Origin: an uncultured Cytophagaceae bacterium
GTDB lineage: Bacteria > Bacteroidota > Bacteroidia > Cytophagales > Spirosomataceae
Assembly (NCBI GenBank): GCA_903837305.1
Contig: CAILUB010000008.1
Location: forward strand, 1 to 6,823
Length of the DNA stretch: 6,823 nucleotides
Direction: 5' to 3'
Part shown: piece by piece, positions 1 to 5,944 of the stretch
Position numbering within the stretch: the stretch's first letter is position 1
Layout: each line of letters starts with the position of its first letter
Translations under genes and position numbers: made by a program
The notes under the pieces: model-generated
The model's database searches: none
What the model saw: the letters and a program-made list of their open reading frames with translations, nothing else
What the model was told of the DNA's origin: nothing

Positions 1-33
1 GATTTTCAAATTGGTCTACGCCATAATTTCTAA
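1..33 (+). CDS. C-terminal end of a probable outer-membrane beta-barrel protein (partial)
   Basis: The frame beginning at base 1 reads DFQIGLRHNF and then a TAA stop. Alternating hydrophobic and polar residues ending in a terminal aromatic residue are the usual signature of the last strand of an outer-membrane beta-barrel, and Gly-Leu-Arg-(Tyr/His)-Asn-Phe endings are common in Bacteroidota barrels. Only ten residues are visible, so the family (TonB-dependent receptor, porin or other barrel) cannot be named. The gene would converge on the minus-strand acyltransferase gene, which fits the long two-way hairpin that follows. The call is an inference from very little sequence, and the match could be chance. 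Confidence 0.42.
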   Translation, partial: DFQIGLRHNF

Positions 34-90
34 AATCCCTCAACTAAACTACCCTCTGTCAAAAATTGCTCGCTCTCTAATAAGACTCGA

Positions 91-163
91 AAGGTTTAAT
101 AAAAAAGAAGTTCACAAAATTATGGCAAAGCCCAATTTTAGAACTTCTTTTTTATTAAACCTT
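91..163. terminator. Long perfect inverted repeat, likely bidirectional terminator
   Basis: Bases 91-113 are the exact reverse complement of 141-163, giving 23-bp arms. The 27-base spacer folds further: 116-121 pairs with 134-139 (AAAATT/AATTTT) and 124-126 with 130-132 (GGC/GCC), leaving an AAA loop. That makes about 32 base pairs on one axis. The arms carry an A6 run on one side and a T6 run on the other, so a transcript from either strand has a U-rich 3' arm. The right arm contains the last two sense codons and the TAA stop of the minus-strand acyltransferase gene. The position between two convergent genes fits a terminator for both. A small inserted palindromic element is the alternative. 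Confidence 0.72.
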
Positions 164-1264
164 GAGAAACCATTTCTTGCGCCAAAACACCCAACAAACT
201 CCCCAGCACACCAAGACGAAAGAAATCGCATAGGCTAATGACCCATTGTATTTGCCAAAGATGGGTTCAAAAATATGCCAATACAGCCAATCACTGCCAG
301 ATTGACCCTGGATTTGGTATTTACCTAATTGGATCGCGATGATTTCTGAAATACCATAGGCTAGTATGGAATTCGTACCCAAAACGAGAAAGAAAGTATT
401 TCCGAAGTGACGTTCTTTGGTCTCAATCCACCAGTTTAAAAGTCCGATTAAGATAAAGTCAATGCCGGCACATAGAAGAACAAAAGAGCTGGTCCACAGC
501 TTTTTGTTAATGGGAAATGCCTGATCCCAGATCAAGGCTACTACAATTAATGCTGCACCCCATCCAAGTAAACCAGTTAAGGCTGATTTACCCTCTTTGG
601 CCTGATTCTCTAAATATAAACTTACTTGGTAGCCAAATAGGCAGGTGGAAATAGCCGGAAGTGTACTCAAAAATCCTTCTGGATCGAAAGCGATTCGAAT
701 GCCATTTACTAGATTTCCATGATACAAATGAGACTCGCCAAATAAGAATAGATCTAATTTTCGTACCGCATTATGACTAATATCCATCCATAATCCTGTA
801 TCGCCAAAAGCATATAAAATCCCCCAGAATGACAATAAAATACCCGCATTGATCCAGGTGAGCCATTTGGAAGGAACCTGAAGCGTTATGAAAGAAACTG
901 CGCAATAGGAAAGTGCTATTCGGGGTAAAACGTTTAGAATACGTAAATTTCCCAAAGAGAAATCAGTAAAGGGAAAGTAAAAAACGAAGTAATTGATTAA
1001 AAATAAATAGATAGTCCGCTTTAAAATTTTGTTCCGAACGGATGGTGTTAATTCATAATTAAAAGCCTTGAATGAAAAGCGCATCGCAACGCCCACCATA
1101 AAGAGAAAACTAGGGAAAACGAGGTCAGTAGGTGTAAATCCATTCCATTTTGCATGTGATAAGGGCCAATATGTGAAATCCCCATTTCCATTATTGTTCA
1201 CAAGAATCATGCCCGCAAGTGTGATTCCTCGGAGGATATCAAGTGATAGAAAGCGTGTTTTCAT
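155..1264 (-). CDS. Multi-pass membrane acyltransferase, HGSNAT / COG4299 (DUF5009-like) family
   Basis: This 369-residue integral membrane protein has about ten hydrophobic segments. It opens with the family hallmark R-x-L-S-L-D-I-L-R-G (residues 4-13) in the first membrane helix. Residues 36-50 (SHAKWNGFTPTDLVF) match the segment of human heparan-alpha-glucosaminide N-acetyltransferase that holds the catalytic histidine, so H37 is the predicted acyl-accepting residue. Other family signatures are FDPEGFLSTLPA (193-204) and FPINKKLWTSSF (250-261). In this family the protein takes an acyl group from a cytoplasmic donor such as acetyl-CoA and passes it across the membrane to a sugar. The bacterial substrate is generally unknown and is not shown here. 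Its ATG overlaps the stop codon of the upstream S8 peptidase gene (ATGA), so the two are probably co-transcribed and translationally coupled. The length is normal for bacterial members. Confidence 0.88.
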   Translation of the reverse strand: MKTRFLSLDILRGITLAGMILVNNNGNGDFTYWPLSHAKWNGFTPTDLVFPSFLFMVGVAMRFSFKAFNYELTPSVRNKILKRTIYLFLINYFVFYFPFTDFSLGNLRILNVLPRIALSYCAVSFITLQVPSKWLTWINAGILLSFWGILYAFGDTGLWMDISHNAVRKLDLFLFGESHLYHGNLVNGIRIAFDPEGFLSTLPAISTCLFGYQVSLYLENQAKEGKSALTGLLGWGAALIVVALIWDQAFPINKKLWTSSFVLLCAGIDFILIGLLNWWIETKERHFGNTFFLVLGTNSILAYGISEIIAIQLGKYQIQGQSGSDWLYWHIFEPIFGKYNGSLAYAISFVLVCWGVCWVFWRKKWFLKV

Positions 1265-2859
1265 AGAATTAAGATAGGTTTGATAGTTAAGGTTGATTCA
1301 GCGGTAAATCTAAAATAATATTTCCCAGAAACGAAAGGTCCAAGGTAAATTGTTGATTCTCGTTGATTTAGCTGAAAGGTTTGGACGACTAGTCCTGCGT
1401 TATTAAAAATCTCTACCTGCGCAGAATGAAATGGGATAGAAATATGTAAAGCCATACCTGGTGATACGGGGTTAGGGTAGATCTTAAAATTAAGCTCTTC
1501 TGAGTTGCTTAAAATGAGATCCATAGATTTACTTGCTTTGTCAAAATTGGGAATGCCAAATCCCAGCAACATGTCAGCTCGTGAAAATTGAGATCCTGAT
1601 TTTAGGATGCCATTTCTGATTTGTTGAGTGGTGTGTGTAGGAAAAGCTTGCATTAGGCCTGCGGCTAGTCCAGCAATTAAGGGAGCTGAGAAGGAGGTTC
1701 CATTAGAGAGACCAATTCTTCCATCGATAAGTCCTACCACGGTGGAAGATCCCATGGCTACCATATCGGGCTTCGTTCGGCCATCATAACTAGGACCAAT
1801 GGAGCTGAACGAAGATAAACTTCCTAGGGCATTGACTGAACCTACCGTTAAAATCGAATCCGCATCTGCTGGCGCTGTGATATATTTCCAGGCATTAGCC
1901 CCTTCGTTTCCTGCGCTAATGGTACATAGGATCCCTTTACTGGCGGCCCAGCTGGCGGCTTTGGAGACAAGTGTAGATTTTCCATTCATGTCTCCATAGC
2001 TATGATTATGCAAGGGGTTGTCAAAGGTGGAATAGCCCAAAGAAGATGATATAATATCTGTCCCCAAGCTATCTGCCCATTCAGCTCCTCTTAGCCAATT
2101 AGCTTCTTCCACGATTAATTCGTGCCTATTTTCTTCTGTTTGGGCTAAAGCGAAAGATGCATTGAAGGCCGTTCCGATGAGTTGACCTGGTGCATTTGCC
2201 GCAATAGTTGATAATACGTTTGTCCCGTGTCCTCCAGTAGAATAAATGGAAGAAACGTTTGGGTCTGTCTTTAAGGTCGCTAGTACTCTTTTATCCGCAA
2301 ACAGGTTTTGTAAGTAGGAAACAGTATTCGCATTTTTAAAGCCATCATCTAATAAAGTGATTATGGTCCCCTCGCCATCGATACCTTTTTCGTGCATTAG
2401 ATCGATACCTAGCTGGGTTATTTGGTTATTGGAATTGCCATAATTGGGGTTAGCATTTGTAGCTAGTGTGCCGGATTGAATTTGATTGGCTTGGCTGGAA
2501 TCGGCGGGAAAATTCCAATAAAGTCCTTTTACGCTGCTTAGGGCAAGTGTTTTTTTAAGGTCACTGGGTTTTTGGGTGATCAGTGCACCATTGATCCATT
2601 TTAGAGGAAATAAAATGTTTGCACCTGTGGCTTTTACTTGGTTGAGGTAAGTAGTGCTAACGGGTAGATCTTGTTCAATGACGGGAACGCGGTTTTTTCT
2701 ACGTCTTTCCAGGCTTTTGGAACTTAAAAAAGCTGAAGGATTGTTTACTGAAAACGTTGTAGAGGCTTTATCTTTGAACAAAACCAGATAGCGATACGTT
2801 TGTGCTTGTAATGGCAGACTTGCACTAAAAAGTAAAAAGAAGATAAATCGCTGAAACAT
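1261..2859 (-). CDS. Secreted S8 (subtilisin-like) serine peptidase with T9SS type A sorting domain
   Basis: This 532-residue secreted endopeptidase has four parts. A signal peptide covers about 1-19 (hydrophobic core FIFFLLF, likely cleavage after LQA). A propeptide-like region at about 21-118 contains the motif of RR-rich and DLPVS..Y elements seen in Bacteroidota subtilases. The catalytic domain is about 145-445. The sorting domain at about 458-532 begins FKIYPNPVSPG, the hallmark of cargo of the type IX system. The triad is complete: D171 in LLDDGF, H211 in GGHGTN and S389 in NGTSFSAP. The oxyanion-hole N318 lies in SAGNEG. The enzyme should therefore be active and exported across the outer membrane, then released or surface-anchored. 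Natural substrates are unknown; nutrient proteolysis is likely. It is the first gene of a two-gene unit with the downstream acyltransferase and diverges from the metal cassette across 35 bases. No Shine-Dalgarno is seen; the start is chosen because it gives an intact signal peptide. Confidence 0.93.
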   Translation of the reverse strand: MFQRFIFFLLFSASLPLQAQTYRYLVLFKDKASTTFSVNNPSAFLSSKSLERRRKNRVPVIEQDLPVSTTYLNQVKATGANILFPLKWINGALITQKPSDLKKTLALSSVKGLYWNFPADSSQANQIQSGTLATNANPNYGNSNNQITQLGIDLMHEKGIDGEGTIITLLDDGFKNANTVSYLQNLFADKRVLATLKTDPNVSSIYSTGGHGTNVLSTIAANAPGQLIGTAFNASFALAQTEENRHELIVEEANWLRGAEWADSLGTDIISSSLGYSTFDNPLHNHSYGDMNGKSTLVSKAASWAASKGILCTISAGNEGANAWKYITAPADADSILTVGSVNALGSLSSFSSIGPSYDGRTKPDMVAMGSSTVVGLIDGRIGLSNGTSFSAPLIAGLAAGLMQAFPTHTTQQIRNGILKSGSQFSRADMLLGFGIPNFDKASKSMDLILSNSEELNFKIYPNPVSPGMALHISIPFHSAQVEIFNNAGLVVQTFQLNQRESTIYLGPFVSGKYYFRFTAESTLTIKPILIL

Positions 2860-2894
2860 AAAGCAAATTAGTGAATTGTACTTAATTTCGTGGT
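2860..2894. promoter_or_regulatory. Very short divergent intergenic region between the peptidase and metal-cassette starts
   Basis: Only 35 bases separate two divergent ATG codons, so any promoters must lie here or inside the opposite gene. On the + strand TAATTTCG (2883-2890) is one base off the Bacteroidota -7 consensus TAnnTTTG, but it ends four bases before the ATG, which would give an almost leaderless transcript. On the minus strand a related TAATTTG lies a few bases before the peptidase ATG but has one base less spacing than the consensus. No convincing -33 TTTG box accompanies either. The sites are weak pattern matches and are offered as candidates only. Confidence 0.28.
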
Positions 2895-3290
2895 ATGAAA
2901 TTCTTTGTCCAAAGCTTTACATCACTCTTCCTCGCCGCCTGGATTTTAGTCGGTAGCTTAGGAATTTCTTGGACAGAGGAAACGTGTGTATTTACAGGCG
3001 CTAAAAAGTCGACTTTTTCGAAAGCGGCATCTTGTTGTGAAAATCCACTGCAAGCGCATTTATCAAGAGCGAAATGTTGTTTGCTGGATAAATACCAAGT
3101 GAAGTTTAATTTTGATCTGACGAAGGGGAATAATAATATCATTTTTGCATTTTCAACTACCCCAATAATTCCAAAGTTTGAAGCACCCTATGTAATTTAC
3201 CAAGAAAAGGGTTCTCTTTCTCACCCATCTAATGCACCACCTCTCGCTAGGCAGGTTCGCTTAGCTCAATTGCAAACGTATTTGATTTGA
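2895..3290 (+). CDS. Small exported Cys-Cys protein, HYC_CC_PP-like family
   Basis: This 131-residue protein has an N-terminal export or anchor segment (about 4-24, FVQSFTSLFLAAWILVGSLG). A Cys-rich part follows, with C31, the pair C47-C48 and the pair C61-C62. An APP motif (114-116) lies near the C-terminus. This order matches the small Bacteroidota family called HYC_CC_PP, although the His-Tyr-Cys element is here Glu-Thr-Cys (29-31). No function is established for the family to my knowledge. The paired cysteines and the position directly before a TonB-dependent receptor with its own Cys-Cys pair and two metal-binding proteins suggest a role in metal binding or delivery in the envelope, which is an inference. 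The start is set by the signal-like N-terminus; no Shine-Dalgarno is present. A minus-strand open frame over the same bases has no recognisable features. Confidence 0.75.
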   Translation: MKFFVQSFTSLFLAAWILVGSLGISWTEETCVFTGAKKSTFSKAASCCENPLQAHLSRAKCCLLDKYQVKFNFDLTKGNNNIIFAFSTTPIIPKFEAPYVIYQEKGSLSHPSNAPPLARQVRLAQLQTYLI

Positions 3291-3330
3291 TGAAATAGGG
3301 TAAAATCTATTTCTAACATCTAAATCAAAT
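3280..3330 (+). promoter_or_regulatory. Long AT-rich hairpin spanning the upstream stop and the receptor start codon
   Basis: Three nested stems fit by eye. Bases 3280-3288 pair perfectly with 3322-3330 (ATTTGATTT/AAATCAAAT). Bases 3289-3292 pair with 3317-3320 (GATG/CATC). Bases 3293-3298 pair with 3307-3312 (AAATAG/CTATTT) around an 8-base loop. The right side has a single-base bulge (T3321) and a CTAA bulge (3313-3316). The 5' arm includes the TGA of the small Cys-Cys protein gene, and the 3' arm includes the first two bases of the receptor ATG. On a polycistronic mRNA this could mask the receptor start or set the expression ratio. It could also be a weak terminator or an operator. The complementarity is seen directly; the function is inferred. 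Confidence 0.45.
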
Positions 3331-5335
3331 GACCATGTATAAATTATTGATTTTACTTAGTTTTTCAAGTCTTTTGCAAGCTCAAAAAACTGTGCGAAAA
3401 GACAGTATCGAACGCGATACGGAATTGAAAGAATTTCGTGTCATTGCTAATCCAGGCCAAAAAGATGACAATGCGGTTCTCGCAACCGAGATAATGACCA
3501 TCAAAACCTTAGGGAAGGCGGCGTGCTGCAATCTTTCGGAGAGTTTTGAAACCAATGCCTCTGTTTCTGTAAGTTATGCAGATGCAGTGACGGGTTCAAA
3601 GCAGATTCAATTATTGGGATTAGCCGGAAATTATGTTCAAACAAACGTGGAAAATATCCCGTCGATTAGGGGCTTGAAATCTACCTACGGCTTGAATTAT
3701 TTACCAGGTACTTGGATTAAATCGATTGATTTAGCCAAAGGAACCATCTCGGTCGTTAATGGTTATGAATCGATGACTGGAGCCATCAATGTGGAACTCG
3801 CAAAGCCAGATACCTCTGAAGTCTATTATTTAAATACCTATACGAACTCTCAGGGTCGTTTTGAAATCAATCAACAAGGGGCTCACCGCTTAAATTCCCG
3901 TTTATCAACAGGTGTACTTACCCATTATTCTCAGCAGGCGGCTCGCTTGGATGGAAATGGGGATGGATTTTTAGATTTACCTTTATTTAATTTAATCAAC
4001 GTCCTAAATCGCTGGAAATACGCGACGGATCGCTGGATGATTCAATGGGGGGCTAATTACCTAATGGAGGATCGTTTAGGAGGTCAAAACGGCATAGAAT
4101 CGAATTCTGATCGCTATAAAATCTATGGTTTTGGAAGCAAGACGGAGCGTTTGGAAACCTTCGCTAAAATTGCTCGCTTGTTTCCTCAAAAGCCTTATCA
4201 AGGTTTAGCGCTCATTTTAAGTACGGCTAATCACGTGAACGATTCTTATTTTTCAGTCAAAAAATACCAAGGTCGGGAGCAAAGTATTTATGGAAATTTG
4301 ATCTTTCAATCTATCATTGATAACACCAACCATACGTGGAAGGCAGGTGCCAGTTTTTTGATGGATTCTTACCAGGAGTCTTATTTGGATTCGGCGTATG
4401 CTAGAACTGAAATGGTGCCAGGAATTTATGGAGAATATACGTGGACAATTCCGAATAAGTTGACAATGGTTTTAGGCCAAAGAGTCGACTTTCACAACCA
4501 ATTAGGCACCCAATGGGTACCACGTTTGCATGTAAAATGGGATGCAGCACCTGATTGGATTGTTCGTTTGTCCGCTGGTAAGGGATGGAGACGAGTGAAT
4601 CCTTTGGCAGAAAATATGGGTTTCCTAATTAATAATCGAGCCTTAACGTTAGTCGGGGATTTAAATCCGCTGGAGGTATCCTGGAATTATGGAATCACGC
4701 TGACGAAGAATATGAACATTGGATCTCGCAAGGCTAATCTAGTGCTAGATGCTTTTCAAACCGATTTTACCCAGCAGTGGATGGTGGATATGGAGGCAGG
4801 TAGCAGGCTAAGGATGTATTCAATGCCTGGAGTATCCTATTCTACCAGTATTCAGGGGGAGTTTAATTACAGTCCATTCAAACGGTTTGAAATCAAGGCT
4901 GCCTATCGTTACCAGGATGTTCAAGCAGATTATTTGCATGAAGGTGGTTTAATTCGTCTTTCTAAGCCTTACTTAAACAAAGATCGTGTGTTGGTTAATT
5001 TAGCTTATTCGACTCCTTATGAGATATGGAAATATGATTTAACCTGGCAGTGGAATGGTTCTCGAAGGATACCTGATCATAAGTTATCCCATTTGCATAC
5101 GGGAGCAATTCAAGAAGTAACGGCACCGCCTTTCTCTACTGTTTATGCGCAAGTAACCCGTCAATTTAAAAAATGGGAATTGTATCTAGGAGTGGAAAAT
5201 CTTTTTAATTTTACCCAAAAGAATCCCATTTATGTAGCCAAAGATCCATTTGCTCCAGGATTTGATGCCTCCATGGTTTGGGGGCCGATTGTAGGCACCA
5301 TGGTTTACACAGGAATACGTTATAAAATCAATTAA
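3329..5335 (+). CDS. TonB-dependent outer-membrane receptor, probable metal (copper-type) transporter
   Basis: This 668-residue receptor imports a substrate across the outer membrane using TonB energy. A signal peptide (about 1-19, ending LLQAQ) is followed by a short linker and a TonB-box-like KEFRVIAN (34-41). The plug domain runs to about 160, with typical motifs GSKQIQLLGLAG (89-100), ENIPSIRGL (108-116) and NGYESMTGAINVELAKP (144-160). The beta-barrel fills the rest and ends GIRYKIN. Two features mark a particular Bacteroidota receptor group: AACCNLSESFETN in the plug (64-76, with C66-C67) and a DGNGDGFLD loop in the barrel (208-216). Relatives often carry a carboxypeptidase-like domain before the plug, which is absent here. 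No SusD partner is present, so a glycan receptor is unlikely. The following genes for metal-binding proteins point to a metal or metal complex, but the substrate is inferred. An in-frame ATG at 3335 also gives a good signal peptide, so the start could be two codons later. Confidence 0.9.
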   Translation: MTMYKLLILLSFSSLLQAQKTVRKDSIERDTELKEFRVIANPGQKDDNAVLATEIMTIKTLGKAACCNLSESFETNASVSVSYADAVTGSKQIQLLGLAGNYVQTNVENIPSIRGLKSTYGLNYLPGTWIKSIDLAKGTISVVNGYESMTGAINVELAKPDTSEVYYLNTYTNSQGRFEINQQGAHRLNSRLSTGVLTHYSQQAARLDGNGDGFLDLPLFNLINVLNRWKYATDRWMIQWGANYLMEDRLGGQNGIESNSDRYKIYGFGSKTERLETFAKIARLFPQKPYQGLALILSTANHVNDSYFSVKKYQGREQSIYGNLIFQSIIDNTNHTWKAGASFLMDSYQESYLDSAYARTEMVPGIYGEYTWTIPNKLTMVLGQRVDFHNQLGTQWVPRLHVKWDAAPDWIVRLSAGKGWRRVNPLAENMGFLINNRALTLVGDLNPLEVSWNYGITLTKNMNIGSRKANLVLDAFQTDFTQQWMVDMEAGSRLRMYSMPGVSYSTSIQGEFNYSPFKRFEIKAAYRYQDVQADYLHEGGLIRLSKPYLNKDRVLVNLAYSTPYEIWKYDLTWQWNGSRRIPDHKLSHLHTGAIQEVTAPPFSTVYAQVTRQFKKWELYLGVENLFNFTQKNPIYVAKDPFAPGFDASMVWGPIVGTMVYTGIRYKIN

Positions 5336-5336
5336 T

Positions 5337-5540
5337 ATGAAAAAGTACATCTTAGTTTCGACCCTAGTAATGGGAATGTTTGGGGCCTTTGCGTCCACCT
5401 TTCAGGCAACTCAAAAGGCTACCAAAGAGAGTAAAAAAGAAGAATATGCGTGTCCAATGAAGTGCGAAGGCAAAAAGACCTATTCTAAAAAGGGTAAATG
5501 TCCTGCTTGCACGATGGATTTAAAATTAGTTAAAAAATAA
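5337..5540 (+). CDS. Small exported heavy-metal-binding-domain (HMBD) protein
   Basis: This 67-residue protein has a signal peptide (about 1-19, ending AFA), a short Lys-rich linker and one heavy-metal-binding domain (37-62). The domain reads YACPMKCEG, then a Lys-rich turn, then KGKCPACTMDL. This is the YxCPM...GKCPxCxMDL pattern found in CusB-type efflux adaptors, copper-transporting ATPases and free small proteins. Likely ligands are C39, C43, C55 and C58, with M41 and M60 as extra soft ligands. The usual Gly of CPxCGMDL is Thr59. The protein should lie in the periplasm or on a membrane and hold Cu, Zn or a similar ion. Its ATG lies one base after the receptor stop codon, so it is in the same operon and probably translationally coupled. 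No Shine-Dalgarno is seen. Confidence 0.88.
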   Translation: MKKYILVSTLVMGMFGAFASTFQATQKATKESKKEEYACPMKCEGKKTYSKKGKCPACTMDLKLVKK

Positions 5541-5544
5541 ACCG

Positions 5545-5862
5545 ATGAAAAAAATCTTATTTCTATTGATGTTGCCATTGTTGGCACTGGCTGGTCCTAA
5601 GGAGACAGTAAAGATTAAGACTTCAGCCATTTGCGAAATGTGCAAAGAGCGTATCGAAAAGAATTTAGCCCTGACGAAAGGCGTGGCTAAGTCAGATTTG
5701 AATTTAGATGACAAGGTGATTACTGTCGAATTCGATGCAGCAAAAATCGACGCAGCAGGAATCAAAAAAGTGATCTCAGAATCAGGATATGATGCAGATG
5801 ACGTAAAGGCGATCGCTAAAGATTATGCGAAGTTGCCGAATTGCTGCAAAAAGAAAGATTAG
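5545..5862 (+). CDS. Exported heavy-metal-associated (HMA) domain protein
   Basis: This 105-residue protein has a signal peptide (about 1-16, ending LALA) and one HMA fold (about 20-85). The metal-binding CxxC is C30-E-M-C33 within TSAICEMCKERIEKNL, in place of the standard GMTCxxC of CopZ and Atx1. The typical downstream elements follow: a GVAKSDLNLDDKVITVEFD strand region and GYDADDV. A tail (about 93-105) adds a second pair, C100-C101, outside the HMA fold. The export signal puts it in the periplasm, unlike the cytoplasmic chaperone CopZ. It probably passes a monovalent soft metal such as Cu(I) to or from the receptor or the HMBD protein; the partner is inferred. It begins four bases after the HMBD stop and is the last gene of the cassette, followed by a hairpin terminator. 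Confidence 0.9.
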   Translation: MKKILFLLMLPLLALAGPKETVKIKTSAICEMCKERIEKNLALTKGVAKSDLNLDDKVITVEFDAAKIDAAGIKKVISESGYDADDVKAIAKDYAKLPNCCKKKD

Positions 5863-5867
5863 AGAAA

Positions 5868-5944
5868 TAGAGTAGAGATAGGAGAGTATAGAGAGGAGAT
5901 AAAAAATCTATATCTATACTCTCTACTCTATTATCTCTACTCTA
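5868..5944. terminator. Purine/pyrimidine hairpin between convergent genes, bidirectional terminator
   Basis: Bases 5868-5880 (TAGAGTAGAGATA) pair perfectly with 5932-5944. Inside, 5882-5891 (GAGAGTATAG) pairs with 5914-5923, and 5897-5900 pairs with 5906-5909 around an A5 loop. The right side has an 8-base bulge. On the + strand the right arm is followed by CTTTTT, the U-tract expected after the metal cassette. The right arm also contains the TAG stop codon of tex on the other strand. CTCTACTCTA occurs twice in the right arm (5921-5930 and 5935-5944), so the stem can also slip to an alternative pairing. The position between convergent gene ends supports two-way termination. Confidence 0.72.

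Noticed and set aside
11..238. 75-codon + strand open frame
   Set aside because: It runs through the terminator hairpin and antisense to the acyltransferase end, and its product has no recognisable features. The frame from base 1 ending at 33 is the better reading here.
1068..1277. 69-codon + strand open frame
   Set aside because: It is antisense to the conserved N-terminus of the acyltransferase and has no motif.
1799..1999. 66-codon + strand open frame
   Set aside because: It is antisense to the catalytic domain of the S8 peptidase, whose motifs are intact on the other strand.
2882..3142. 86-codon minus-strand open frame
   Set aside because: It overlaps the small Cys-Cys protein, which has a signal segment and family motifs, and the 35-base divergent gap; the minus-strand product has neither.
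3329..5335. SusC-type glycan receptor
   Set aside because: No SusD partner follows, the length is well below that of SusC proteins, the N-terminal extension is missing, and the neighbours are metal-binding proteins.
5186..5398. 70-codon minus-strand open frame
   Set aside because: It is antisense to the receptor C-terminus and the HMBD start, with no features of its own.
5526..5765. 79-codon minus-strand open frame
   Set aside because: It is antisense to the HMA protein, which is clearly the coding strand.
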